Below are positions 53,628 through 62,483 of a DNA stretch of 64,000 nt, in pieces (position 1 is the first letter of the stretch; every line of letters starts with the position of its first letter). The translations under genes were made by a program, and so were the position numbers. The notes beneath the pieces were generated by a model that searched no databases, was not told the origin of the DNA, and saw nothing but the letters and a program-made list of their open reading frames with translations. The stretch spans positions 62,001-126,000 of the forward strand of contig NZ_JAGINM010000012.1 in assembly GCF_017876095.1 (NCBI RefSeq), in the 5' to 3' direction. This DNA is from Azospirillum agricola. Lineage in GTDB: Bacteria > Pseudomonadota > Alphaproteobacteria > Azospirillales > Azospirillaceae.

Positions 53628-53630
53628 ACC

Positions 53631-54404
53631 ATGTCTTGCGTCCTCGCCCGTCTGTGCGCCGACACCGGCGGCGGCCCGGAACCGGTCCGCCTGCCCATCC
53701 GGTGCCGCGGCCGCCTGTGCCGCCGCGGCCTCGACCTGACGGCCATCCGCCACCTGCCGCTGTTCGAGAGCCTGGAGCCGGACGTCATCTGCACGCTGCT
53801 GGGCAACAGCCCGGCGGAATTCCACCCGCGCCACAGCCTGCTGTTCCAGGCCGGCGATCCGGCCGACGCCTTCTTCATCGTGCTGAGCGGCCAAGTGAAG
53901 CTGTTCGCCCTGACCGAGAACGGCCGCGAGAGCATCGTCGAGACCGTCGAGCCGGTGTCGACCTTCGCGGAAGCCGCCATCTTCGCCGGGGTCTACCCGA
54001 TCGCCGCCGAGGTGGTGGAGAAGGCGGCGCTGCTGCGCGTCGGCGCGCGCGGCTTCCTCGCCGGCCTGCGCGCCAACCCGGCCGTGGCCCGCCGCATGCT
54101 GGGCTCGCTGCTGCACTGGGAGCGGCGGCTCGCCGGGGAGGTGCGCCGGCTGTGCAGCCGCAGCCCGCTGGAGCGGGTCGCCGAACTGCTCGTCTCCCTC
54201 ACCCCGCAGGTGAGCGGCGAGACGGTCGTGATCCTGCCGATGAAGAAGCTGGTCATCGCCAGCCGCCTCGGCATGGAGCCGGAAACACTGTCCCGCGTGC
54301 TGGCGCGCCTGCGCGAGTTCGGCGTGCACACGCGGGGCCGCACCGTGCGGGTCGAGGACGTCGCCCGCCTGCACGCGCTCTGCACCCCGCCGCCCGGCGC
54401 GTGA
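53631..54404 (+). CDS. Second Crp/Fnr-family regulator with a Cys-containing N-terminus
   Basis: A 257-residue regulator. The effector domain (about 45-160: DPADAFFIVLSGQVKLFALTENG) and the helix-turn-helix (MEPETLSRVLARLREFG) are standard. The first 35 residues are unusual, with four cysteines (Cys3, 9, 25, 30) and many Arg. This may be an FNR-like iron-sulfur region, or the annotated start may be too early. It lies between the first regulator and nirJ, in one apparent operon, so it is expected to control denitrification genes in response to oxygen, NO or nitrite. Confidence 0.82.
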   Translation: MSCVLARLCADTGGGPEPVRLPIRCRGRLCRRGLDLTAIRHLPLFESLEPDVICTLLGNSPAEFHPRHSLLFQAGDPADAFFIVLSGQVKLFALTENGRESIVETVEPVSTFAEAAIFAGVYPIAAEVVEKAALLRVGARGFLAGLRANPAVARRMLGSLLHWERRLAGEVRRLCSRSPLERVAELLVSLTPQVSGETVVILPMKKLVIASRLGMEPETLSRVLARLREFGVHTRGRTVRVEDVARLHALCTPPPGA

Positions 54405-54444
54405 CGCCCGTTTCCGGCCCGCCGCCACCGCAAGGACCCGCCCG

Positions 54445-55632
54445 ATGTTCCGTCTCAGCCATTTCATGCGCACGCTCGTCGCCCCGCCGACGGAGCCGGT
54501 GGAGCCGGCGAAACGTCCGGCCGCGGCACCGGGACCCGTGGTCATCTGGAACCTCGTGCGGCGCTGCAACCTGTCCTGCCTGCACTGCTACTCCTTCTCG
54601 GCCGATCACGACTTCCCCGGCGAGCTGTCGACCGCCGAGGCGTTCCGCGTCCTCGACGACCTGAAGGCGTCCGGCGTGTCGGTGCTGATCCTGTCGGGCG
54701 GCGAGCCGCTGATGCGGCCGGACCTGTTCGACATCACGCGGCGGGCCAAGGAGCTGGGCTTCTATGTCGGGCTGTCGAGCAACGGCACGCTGATCGACGC
54801 GACCCGGATCGGCGCCATCGCCGCCGCCGGCTACGATTACGTCGGCGTCAGCCTGGACGGGCTCGCCCCCACGCACGACCGTTTCCGCCGGCGCGCCGGC
54901 GCCTTCGACGAGGCGCTGCGCGGCATTCGCCTGTGCCGTGACGCCGGGTTGCGGGTCGGGCTGCGCCTGACGCTGACCGAGCAGACGGCCGCCGACCTGC
55001 CGGCGCTTCTCGCCCTCATGGAAAGGGAACGGATCGACAAGTTCTACCTGTCCCACCTGAACTACGCCGGGCGCGGCAACGCGCACCGCCGCATGGACGC
55101 GATGAGGCGGACCACCCGCGCCGCCATGGAGCGGCTGTTCGAAGCGGCGCTGGCCGACGCGCGCGCCGGACGGCCGCGCGAGATCGTGACCGGCAACAAC
55201 GACGCGGACGGCGCCCATCTCCTGATGTGGGCGGCGCGGCGCTTCCCGGAGCGCCGCGCCGCGCTGGAGCGTCGGCTGGTCCGCTGGGGCGGCAACGCAT
55301 CGGGGGTCGGCATCGCCAACATCGACAGCCGGGGCGACGTCCACCCCGACACGATGTGGGGGCACCACACGCTGGGCAACATCCGCGGGCGCTCCTTCGC
55401 GGACATCTGGGAGGACCGGTCCGACCCCATCCTGGCCGGGCTGAAGCAGCGTCCCCGCCCGGTCGGCGGACGCTGCGCCGGGTGCCGATTCCTGGCGATC
55501 TGCAACGGCAACACCCGCGTGCGGGCCGAGAAGCTGACCGGCGATCCCTGGGCCGAGGATCCCGGCTGCTACCTGACCGAGGCGGAAACCGGAATGGCGG
55601 ACGCCGGAGCGGACATGCGCCTTCCGGCCTGA
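54445..55632 (+). CDS. nirJ: NirJ, radical SAM enzyme of heme d1 synthesis
   Basis: A 395-residue radical SAM enzyme. CNLSCLHC (Cys41, Cys45, Cys48) binds the SAM-cluster; the core continues with ILSGGEPLMRPDLF and VGVSLDGLAPTHDRF. A C-terminal SPASM-like region has CAGCRFLAICNGN with further cysteines for a second cluster. It removes two propionate side chains and installs the oxo groups of heme d1. It lies apart from nirE-N, in the regulator operon on the other strand. Confidence 0.93.
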   Translation: MFRLSHFMRTLVAPPTEPVEPAKRPAAAPGPVVIWNLVRRCNLSCLHCYSFSADHDFPGELSTAEAFRVLDDLKASGVSVLILSGGEPLMRPDLFDITRRAKELGFYVGLSSNGTLIDATRIGAIAAAGYDYVGVSLDGLAPTHDRFRRRAGAFDEALRGIRLCRDAGLRVGLRLTLTEQTAADLPALLALMERERIDKFYLSHLNYAGRGNAHRRMDAMRRTTRAAMERLFEAALADARAGRPREIVTGNNDADGAHLLMWAARRFPERRAALERRLVRWGGNASGVGIANIDSRGDVHPDTMWGHHTLGNIRGRSFADIWEDRSDPILAGLKQRPRPVGGRCAGCRFLAICNGNTRVRAEKLTGDPWAEDPGCYLTEAETGMADAGADMRLPA

Positions 55633-55675
55633 GGAACCGCTCCGGCCCGTTCCGCGCCTTCCGTTGCCGTCTCCC

Positions 55676-56422
55676 TCACGCCGCCGCGCTGTCGCTCCGT
55701 CCGGGCCAGGTGATCTCCTCGACCGCGCCATCCTCGCCGAGGAAATAGCGGCGCAGCGGCGTCAGGTCGGCGCCCAGCTCGTAGACCAGCGGCTGGCCGG
55801 TCGGGATCTCGAACAGCGGGATGTCCTGGTCGGCCACATTGTCCAGGTGCTTGACGAGGCCGCGCAGGCTGTTGCCGTGTGCCGCGACCAGCACGCGGGC
55901 GCCCAGCCGCAGGGCCGGCTCGATCCCCTCCCGCCAGAAGGGGATGACCCGCGCGGTGCAATCCTTCAGGCTCTCGCCGCGCGGCAGGTTCGACTTGGCG
56001 ATTCCGGCGTAGCGGCGGTCGGACACCGCGGCGCGCGGATCGTCCGGTTCGATCGGCGGCGGCGGCACGTCCCAGCTCCGCCGCCACTGGAACACCTGCT
56101 CCGGGCTGTGGCGCCCCGCCGTCTCGGCCTTGTTCAGCCCCTGGAGCGCGCCGTAATGGCGCTCGTTGAGCCGCCAGTGCTTGTGAACCGGCAGCCACAG
56201 CCGGTCCATCTCGCGCAGCACGGCGTGCAGCGTCTCGATGGCGCGCGACTGCACCGAGGTGAAGCCGACGTCGACGTCCACCCCGGCGGCCTTCAGCCGC
56301 TCGGCGGCGCGGCGGTTCTCGGCCATTCCCTTTTCGGTCAGGCCGACGTCGGTCCAGCCGGTGAATCGATTCTCGGCGTTCCAGACGCTTTGCCCGTGCC
56401 GCAGCAGAATCAGGCGATGCAT
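55676..56422 (-). CDS. gpmA: 2,3-Bisphosphoglycerate-dependent phosphoglycerate mutase
   Basis: A 248-residue glycolytic enzyme interconverting 3- and 2-phosphoglycerate. LLRHGQSVWNAENRFTGWTD carries the phosphorylated His9; ERHYGALQGLNK and RGESLKDCTARVIPFW follow, and VLVAAHGNSLRGLVKHLD has the second active-site His. Length and motifs are those of GpmA. The ATG at 56422 begins the family N-terminus MHRLILL. A strict EcfG promoter lies 34 bp upstream. Confidence 0.92.
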   Translation of the reverse strand: MHRLILLRHGQSVWNAENRFTGWTDVGLTEKGMAENRRAAERLKAAGVDVDVGFTSVQSRAIETLHAVLREMDRLWLPVHKHWRLNERHYGALQGLNKAETAGRHSPEQVFQWRRSWDVPPPPIEPDDPRAAVSDRRYAGIAKSNLPRGESLKDCTARVIPFWREGIEPALRLGARVLVAAHGNSLRGLVKHLDNVADQDIPLFEIPTGQPLVYELGADLTPLRRYFLGEDGAVEEITWPGRSDSAAA

Positions 56423-56806
56423 GCCGGTTCTCCCCTGCAATCCGTCCCCATCGGCAACGGCGGGAAGGGCGCCGGGTTCCCTCCTGTCACGGACGGTTGC
56501 GGTCAAGATGACAAACCGGCCGGAAGATTGCGCGTCCAGACAGTCATTGTGTCAATCACGAAACAGCGCCGACACACTCGGACAACAATCGGACGATAAC
56601 CTTCCTTTTGTCCGAAATCGCAATCGATACAGGCGCATGCCGAAGGAGGGGAGGGTGGACGTCAACCGTGCAACCTGTCCCGCGCCGCTGCGTGCGCCGC
56701 CGTGCCGATCCGCCCGTCTCCGATCCGCGCGTCCGGGTCGCGACGGACCGGACCTGCGTTGATCGAACCCAGCCCCCATCACACAACCTTGCGTTCCGAG
56801 GCCGCG
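56423..56806. other. Divergent intergenic region between gpmA and the winged-helix gene
   Basis: The gpmA promoter occupies the left end. The remainder holds a segment with closely repeated CGGAC (56569-56592) and no visible gene. Open frames covering it are continuations of unrelated shadows. A promoter for the RepL-like gene must lie here but no consensus was recognised. Confidence 0.4.
56456..56480 (-). promoter_or_regulatory. EcfG promoter of gpmA
   Basis: On the minus strand GGAAC (56476-56480) and CGTT (56456-56459) are separated by 16 bases, an exact match to the general stress promoter consensus. Transcription would begin about 25 bases before the gpmA start codon. Confidence 0.68.
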
Positions 56807-57088
56807 ATGCTGCATCATCATGACTTCCTCTCCAGAACCGTATCGACCGATCGGGAAATCACTCTGGAGGCGCTTCGTGTGTTCACCTATCTGAGCCGGA
56901 GGCTCCATTTCGACCGATCCGTTCCGGTGCTCCAGTCCGAGCTGGCTGACGCGCTGGGCATGCAGCGCCCGAATGTGAACCGGGCGATCAAGCTGCTGGA
57001 GACCAAGCAGATCCTTCTGCGGGAATCCAAACTGGGTCGGGCGATCACGTTCCGGCTGAATCCGGGACTGGAGGGCGGCCGGGCCTGA
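56807..57088 (+). CDS. RepL-like winged-helix DNA-binding protein
   Basis: A 93-residue protein starting at MLHHHDFLSRTVSTDREITL; an upstream in-frame start would add low-complexity sequence. A winged helix fills most of it: LEALRVFTYLSRRLHFDRSV, then QSELADALGMQRPNVNRAIKLLE as helix-turn-helix and RAITFRLNPGLE as the wing. The pattern resembles RepL plasmid replication proteins of Firmicutes, which here is more likely a transcriptional regulator than an initiator. It lies 18 bp before the next small gene on the same strand. Confidence 0.6.
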   Translation: MLHHHDFLSRTVSTDREITLEALRVFTYLSRRLHFDRSVPVLQSELADALGMQRPNVNRAIKLLETKQILLRESKLGRAITFRLNPGLEGGRA

Positions 57089-57106
57089 GTGTTGGCCAGG
57101 GATTGA

Positions 57107-57451
57107 ATGATCGTCGAGACCAGAGAACTGTTCTTCACCAATTCGGCCCTGAAAAAAGCCATCGCCTGGTACCAGAAGGTCCCCAACCAGCCAGACCTGC
57201 CGCTTGGCGTCGTCACGATGGTGACGCCCAAGCCCGGCGGCAGCTTGGTGGTGACCATCCAGCAGAGCGGCGCCTCGAAGGGGCGCGAGATCGCCTTCAC
57301 GGCCAGCAAGACGCTGGCCTTGCTGCTGCTGTTCTGCCGCCGCCAGAAAATCCCGATTCCGCGCGACGCGGTGAAGGATCTCGACAATGGCGAAGACGGA
57401 ATCTACCTGATCATTCGCGGAGAAACCGCGACGACGGCCCCGCCGCCCTGA
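57107..57451 (+). CDS. Small hypothetical protein
   Basis: A 114-residue protein. Its core is protein-like: FFTNSALKKAIAWYQKV, LPLGVVTMVTPKPGGSLVVTI and GREIAFTASKTLALLLLFCRRQKIPIPRDAVKDL. It has no signal peptide; the hydrophobic LALLLLF stretch is too short for a membrane helix. The last 41 bases overlap the end of glgX on the other strand. It pairs with the winged-helix gene upstream, 18 bp away, suggesting a two-gene operon. The function is unknown. Confidence 0.6.
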   Translation: MIVETRELFFTNSALKKAIAWYQKVPNQPDLPLGVVTMVTPKPGGSLVVTIQQSGASKGREIAFTASKTLALLLLFCRRQKIPIPRDAVKDLDNGEDGIYLIIRGETATTAPPP

Positions 57452-59711
57452 CCGGGGCGGCGGCCGGAGTCGATTCCGGAGCGGTGGCCGGGAGGACCGG
57501 AGGAGAGGCGGGGCGCACCGCCTTCATGGCCGTCCTCAGCGCCGCTTCCGACCGCCGGTCGGGCATCAGTTCCAGCAGCAGCAGGGACCGCCCGCCGACG
57601 GAGATCGCGTCGCCGCTGCGGTCCATCGCCACGCCGAGCCGGTCCGGTTCGGCGGTGTCGAGCAGGCGCAGCCACTGGCTGCCGCCGACCACGGCGGGCA
57701 GGGTGAAGGGAACCGCCTCGTGGTGGGCGTTGACGATCAGCAGCAGCGTCGCGTCGGACGGTGCCCGGCGGACCCCGGTCGCCTGCGCCCGGCCGTCCAG
57801 CAGCATGCCCAGGCAGCGGGCCATCGGATCCAGCCATTGCTCGGTCGTCTTCTCGGTGCCGGCGGGGGTGATCCAGGCGACGTCCTTGACCTCCATCTCC
57901 GGATTCATGGCGCCGGTCAGAAAGCGGCCCCGGCGCAGCAGCGGATGGCTCTGCCGCAGCGCCACGACCCGGCGGACGAAGCCGATCATCGCCTGGCCGT
58001 CCTCGTCGATTCCCTCCCAGTCGATCCAGCTGACGTCGTTGTCCTGGCAATAGGCGTTGTTGTTGCCGCGCTGGCTGCGGCCGAACTCGTCGCCGGCCAG
58101 CAGCATCGGCGTGCCCTGCGACAGCAGCAGCGTCGCCAGCAGGTTGCGCTTCTGGCGCTCGCGCAACGCGATGATGTCGGGATCGTCGGCCGGTCCTTCG
58201 ACCCCATGGTTCCAGGACAGGTTGTGGGAATGGCCGTCGCGGTTGCCCTCGCCGTTGGCGGCGTTGTGCTTGTCGTTGTAGGAAACGAGGTCGGCGAGCG
58301 TGAAGCCGTCATGCGCGGTGACGAAGTTGACGCTGGCCCAGGGGCGGCGGCCGCGCCGGTTGAACAGGTCGGCGCTGGCGGTCAGCCGGGTGGCGAGTTC
58401 GGGCAGCTTCCCCTCGTCGCCCTTCCAATAGGCGCGCACGGTGTCGCGGAACTTGTCGTTCCATTCCGCCCAGCCCGGCGGGAAGCCGCCGACCTGATAG
58501 CCGCCGGGGCCGCAGTCCCACGGCTCGGCGATCAGCTTGACCCGCGACAGCACCGGATCCTGCCGGCAGCTGTCGAGGAAGCCGCCGCCCTCGTCGAACC
58601 CCTGGGCCTCGCGCCCGAGGATCGTCGCCAGATCGAAGCGGAACCCGTCGACATGCATCTCGGTCACCCAGTAGCGCAGGGAATCGGTGACCATCTGCAA
58701 CACGCGCGGGTGGCTGAGATTCAGCGTGTTCCCGGTGCCGGTGTCGTTGATGTAGTAGCGCGGATCCGGGGCCAGCCGGTAATAGGAGGCGTTGTCGATG
58801 CCCTTGAAGGACAGGGTCGGCCCCAGCTCGTTGCCCTCGGCCGTGTGGTTGTGGACGACGTCGAGCAGCACCTCGATCCCGGCCTCGTGGAAGCGCGCGA
58901 CCATCTCCTTGAACTCGTAGATCCGCCCGGTGCCGAGATAGCGCGGGTCGGGCGCGAAGAAGGAGATGGAATTGTAGCCCCAGTAGTTGCGCAGTCCCCG
59001 TTCCAGCAGGCCGCGGTCGTCGACGAAGGCGTGTGCGGGCAGAAGTTCCACCGCCGTCACCCCGAGCGAGCGGATGTAGTCGACCACCTCCGGCACCGCC
59101 AGCCCGGCGAAGCTGCCGCGATGCTGCGGCGGCACGGCGGGATGGCGCATGGTGTAGCCGCGGACATGCGCCTCGTAGATGATCGTGCGGTCCCAGGGAA
59201 TGGCGGGCGGGCGGTCGCCGCCCCAGGTGAAGGCCGGGTCGATCACCACGCATTTCGGCATGCCCGGCGCGCTGTCGCGCCGGTCGAAGGACAGGTCGCC
59301 GCGCGGCGAGCCGACCCGGTAGCCGAAATGGGCGTCCGACCAGCGCAGCGGGCCGATCAGATGCTTGGCGTAGGGATCGAGCAGCAGCTTGTGCGGGTTG
59401 AAGCGGTGCCCGGCCTGCGGATCGTAGGGGCCGTGGACCCGGTAGCCGTAGATGGTGCCCGGCCGGGCGTCGGGAAGGTAGCCGTGCCACACCTCGTCGG
59501 TGTATTCGGGGAGGGGGATGCGCTCCAGCTCGCGCCGCCCCTCCGGGTCGAACAGGCACAGCTCGACCTTGGTGGCGTGGGCGGAGAACAGGGCGAAATT
59601 GACCCCCAGCCCGTCCCACGTCGCCCCGAGGGGGTAGGGCAGCCCCTCCCGGACACGCGAACGGCCGAATGTTTGCGGGGCAACGGCGAAGTTCTTCAAA
59701 ACGCGCCTCAC
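57411..59711 (-). CDS. glgX: Glycogen debranching enzyme (isoamylase type)
   Basis: A 766-residue GH13 enzyme that hydrolyses alpha-1,6 branches of phosphorylase-trimmed glycogen. An N-terminal CBM48 domain (about 20-120, PLGATWDGLGVNFALFSAHAT) precedes the barrel. Catalytic segments are DVVHNHTAEG, MHVDGFRFDLA with the nucleophile Asp, VKLIAEPWD with the acid Glu, and FVTAHDGFTLADLV. The last 40 residues are an Ala/Pro-rich tail. A GTG at 59711 is the start; no clear ribosome site precedes it, so translation could begin further in. Convergently overlaps the small gene at 57107-57451 by 41 bp. Confidence 0.9.
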   Translation of the reverse strand: MRRVLKNFAVAPQTFGRSRVREGLPYPLGATWDGLGVNFALFSAHATKVELCLFDPEGRRELERIPLPEYTDEVWHGYLPDARPGTIYGYRVHGPYDPQAGHRFNPHKLLLDPYAKHLIGPLRWSDAHFGYRVGSPRGDLSFDRRDSAPGMPKCVVIDPAFTWGGDRPPAIPWDRTIIYEAHVRGYTMRHPAVPPQHRGSFAGLAVPEVVDYIRSLGVTAVELLPAHAFVDDRGLLERGLRNYWGYNSISFFAPDPRYLGTGRIYEFKEMVARFHEAGIEVLLDVVHNHTAEGNELGPTLSFKGIDNASYYRLAPDPRYYINDTGTGNTLNLSHPRVLQMVTDSLRYWVTEMHVDGFRFDLATILGREAQGFDEGGGFLDSCRQDPVLSRVKLIAEPWDCGPGGYQVGGFPPGWAEWNDKFRDTVRAYWKGDEGKLPELATRLTASADLFNRRGRRPWASVNFVTAHDGFTLADLVSYNDKHNAANGEGNRDGHSHNLSWNHGVEGPADDPDIIALRERQKRNLLATLLLSQGTPMLLAGDEFGRSQRGNNNAYCQDNDVSWIDWEGIDEDGQAMIGFVRRVVALRQSHPLLRRGRFLTGAMNPEMEVKDVAWITPAGTEKTTEQWLDPMARCLGMLLDGRAQATGVRRAPSDATLLLIVNAHHEAVPFTLPAVVGGSQWLRLLDTAEPDRLGVAMDRSGDAISVGGRSLLLLELMPDRRSEAALRTAMKAVRPASPPVLPATAPESTPAAAPVRAAGPSSRFLRE

Positions 59712-60181
59712 GATATTGCCGAACCGGATTCCCGCGCCGCCGGTATTCCTCTAAGGGAGAGGCGACGTTATGAGCATGGTCATAGTCGTCAAGGTCAGTC
59801 GCGCCTGATGCGTTTGTGTGTTATGACTGTTCTCACAAATAGAGATAGTGGTGAAGAAAGAAAGTGTCGGCGGCCGGGATTGTCGGCGCGAAATTTCGGA
59901 TAGGCCAGCCTGTCATGCCTTTGGGAATGACGTATGCGGCAGCGCTGGTGTTTCCGAACCCCCACCCCATGGTTGTGTCGCCACCGAGGATTGGAATTTG
60001 CTCACATCGGCCCCGCCCCCAGCGCCTTCGCCCACGACAGAAACCGCAACCGAAGATGGCGTGACCGTCCGTGGTGACGGTGTGCCCGGCAGGCCGGCCT
60101 GATCCGGCGGGCCCGCCGCTTTCCATCCGTGCGCCGGCCCCGCCGCCGGTGTCCTTCTTCGCCGCTCCACCCCCGCAGCCC
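59712..60181. other. Divergent intergenic region; no gene supported
   Basis: About 470 bp between glgX and the hybrid kinase. The first 150 bases are relatively AT-rich and probably hold promoters for both. Several frames of 60-85 codons exist on either strand, but they are Pro/Arg-rich and lack ribosome sites. No family was recognised. Confidence 0.4.
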
Positions 60182-62341
60182 ATGCCCCTTCCCTCCATCG
60201 CCACTCCCAAGACCGTCCTGGCCAGCGTGATCGTCGCGCTGGGCCTGCTGGGGGCCATGGCCTGGGGCGCCGTGACCGTTCTCGACTACGACGACACGAT
60301 CGAGCGGGCGGAGCGCGATTCCCGGCAGGCGGCCGCGCTGCTCGACGGCCATGCCCAGGCGGTGCTGGAAGGCGGATCGGCGGCGCTGGTCCCGATCGTC
60401 AGCCGGATCGAGCGGGACGGGCTGGCGCGCTGGGCGGAGAGCGGGCTGGACGACGCGCTGGCGGCGTCCGGACCGAACAGCCTGTCGATCCTCGACGCGT
60501 CCGGCCGCGTGGTCTTCGGGTCGGCGGTGACCTTCGACGGCGACGGCTTCGGCGGGCTGTCGGAGGGGACCGAGACGAGCCGCCGCCGGAGCACGCTGGT
60601 GTCGGCAGGGTTGGCCGGGGATGAGCGCGTCATCCTGCTGATCCGCCGCCTCTACCGGGCCGACGGCTCGCTCGACGGCGCGGTCCTGGCCGGGGTTCCG
60701 GTCGCGGCGCTCACGCCGGTGCTCAACGCCTTCGGCGACGGGCTGCAACGGTCGGCCGGCCTGTTCCGGCCCGACGGCACCCGGCTGGCCGGCTTCGGTG
60801 CCGAGGCGCTCGGCCATCTGCCCCCGCTGGTCCCCGGCGGCGAGGCGGTGGAGACGGATTGGCGGATCGGCGACGCGCCGCCGGCGCAGGCCGGCGCGTC
60901 GATCCTCGGGCTGAAGCGCATGCGCGACCTTCCGGTGGTCTCGGCGGTGTCGGTGCCGCGCGCCACGGTCCTTGCGCCCTGGAACATGCGGTTGCAGCGT
61001 GGCCTCGCGGTGGCGATGACCGGCTTCCTCGCCCTGCTCGGCCTGTCCTGGGTCGGGTTGACCAGCCTGCGCCGCGAGGCCGCCGTCCGCCGCGACCTGA
61101 CCGACTCCAAGGCCCGGCTGGAGCAGCGGGTGGAGGAGCGCACCGCCGATTTGCGCGCCGTCAACCACAAGCTGATCCGCGCCCTGGAGGAGAAGGAGCG
61201 GGCGAACCAGGCCAAGGGCCGTTTCCTGTCGGCGGCCAACCACGACCTGCGCCAGCCCTTCCAGGCCCTGCGGCTGTTCCATCACCTGCTGATGGAACGT
61301 CTGAAGGAACCCCGCGACCGGTCCATCGCCGAGAAGATGGGGGAGGCGCTGGACGCCGGGGAGAAGCTTCTGCACGCGCTGCTGGAGGTGGCGACGCTCG
61401 ACGCCGGGGTGGTGCGGCCGGAAATCGCCAACGTTCCGGTGGCGGCGGTCCTGAACGACGTGGCCTGCGAATTCCGGACCGCCGCGGCCGAGAAGGGGTT
61501 GCGGTTGCGTGTCATGCCCTGCGCGCTCAGCGTGCGGACCGACCGCGCCATGCTGACACGGATGCTGCGCGATCTGGTGCGCAACGCGGTGGCCTTCACG
61601 CCGTCCGGGCGGGTGACCCTCGGCTGCCGCCGCCATGGCCAATGGCTGCGGATCGAGGTGTGGGACACCGGCTCCGGCATTCCCAGCGAGCAGCTCGACA
61701 ACATCTTCGAGGATTTCGTCCAGCTCGGCAATCCGGAGCGCGACCGGCGCCAGGGGCTGGGGCTGGGGCTGGCAAAGGTGCGGCGCAAGGCCGCTCTGCT
61801 GGGCCACGCGGTGGAGGTGCGGTCGCGCTTCGGCATCGGCTCGGTCTTCGCCGTCAGCGCCCCGGTCGTCATCCCGGAGCGCGCGCCCGAGCCGGCCGTT
61901 CCGGAGGAGGGCGGGGAGGCTCCGGCCGACGCCGAGCGGCTGATCCTGGTGGTCGAGGACGACCCCGTGCAGCGCAGCGGCATGCTGCTGCTGCTGGAAA
62001 GCTGGGGGCACCGGGTGATGGAGGCCGCCGATGGCGAGGCCGCAGTGGCGCTGGTGCGCGACGCGGAGGAGAAGCCGGACCTGATCGTCACCGATTTCCG
62101 GCTTCCCGGCCGCCTGACCGGGGTGCAGGTGGTGACCCGTGTCGGCGAGCTTCTCGAACAGGCCGTTCCGGGCATCATCCTGACCGGCGACACCGCGCCC
62201 GAGCGCATCCGCGAGGCGGTGGCGACGGGATGCCGCCTGCTGCACAAGCCCTTCACCCCCGACCGGCTGCACGGCGCCCTGGCGGCGGTGATCGCCGAGC
62301 GGTCCGGCGCCCGGACCATGCACCGGCAGACGGCGGCCTGA
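60182..62341 (+). CDS. Hybrid sensor histidine kinase/response regulator
   Basis: A 719-residue protein; the ATG at 60182 places a transmembrane helix at about 11-33, and the upstream open frame is proline-rich. A periplasmic sensor part of about 240 residues follows, then a second helix near 275-300. The H-box is AANHDLRQPFQALRLFHHLL with His354, the ATPase N-box LVRNAVAFTP and G-box GLGLGLAKV. A C-terminal receiver (about 590-710) has Asp638 in VTDFRLPGRLTG. The NHDLRQP box is shared with kinases that often govern quorum, motility or redox responses. No cognate regulator is adjacent; an unlinked one or a phosphotransfer protein is needed. Confidence 0.83.
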   Translation: MPLPSIATPKTVLASVIVALGLLGAMAWGAVTVLDYDDTIERAERDSRQAAALLDGHAQAVLEGGSAALVPIVSRIERDGLARWAESGLDDALAASGPNSLSILDASGRVVFGSAVTFDGDGFGGLSEGTETSRRRSTLVSAGLAGDERVILLIRRLYRADGSLDGAVLAGVPVAALTPVLNAFGDGLQRSAGLFRPDGTRLAGFGAEALGHLPPLVPGGEAVETDWRIGDAPPAQAGASILGLKRMRDLPVVSAVSVPRATVLAPWNMRLQRGLAVAMTGFLALLGLSWVGLTSLRREAAVRRDLTDSKARLEQRVEERTADLRAVNHKLIRALEEKERANQAKGRFLSAANHDLRQPFQALRLFHHLLMERLKEPRDRSIAEKMGEALDAGEKLLHALLEVATLDAGVVRPEIANVPVAAVLNDVACEFRTAAAEKGLRLRVMPCALSVRTDRAMLTRMLRDLVRNAVAFTPSGRVTLGCRRHGQWLRIEVWDTGSGIPSEQLDNIFEDFVQLGNPERDRRQGLGLGLAKVRRKAALLGHAVEVRSRFGIGSVFAVSAPVVIPERAPEPAVPEEGGEAPADAERLILVVEDDPVQRSGMLLLLESWGHRVMEAADGEAAVALVRDAEEKPDLIVTDFRLPGRLTGVQVVTRVGELLEQAVPGIILTGDTAPERIREAVATGCRLLHKPFTPDRLHGALAAVIAERSGARTMHRQTAA

Positions 62342-62483
62342 AAGGGCGTCAGCGGACGGGGAACGAAAAAGCCAGGGGATGATTAACCATTTCTGAAGCG
62401 GTGCGGGGGAAGGCTGTGATTGTTGATGGACACCCATCCGCCATGACCGTTTCCACCGCCATCGCTTGCGCTGCGATCATCCG

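Noticed and set aside
59833..60258. Small genes between glgX and the hybrid kinase
   Set aside because: The frames are Pro/Arg-rich or random-looking on both strands and lack ribosome sites.
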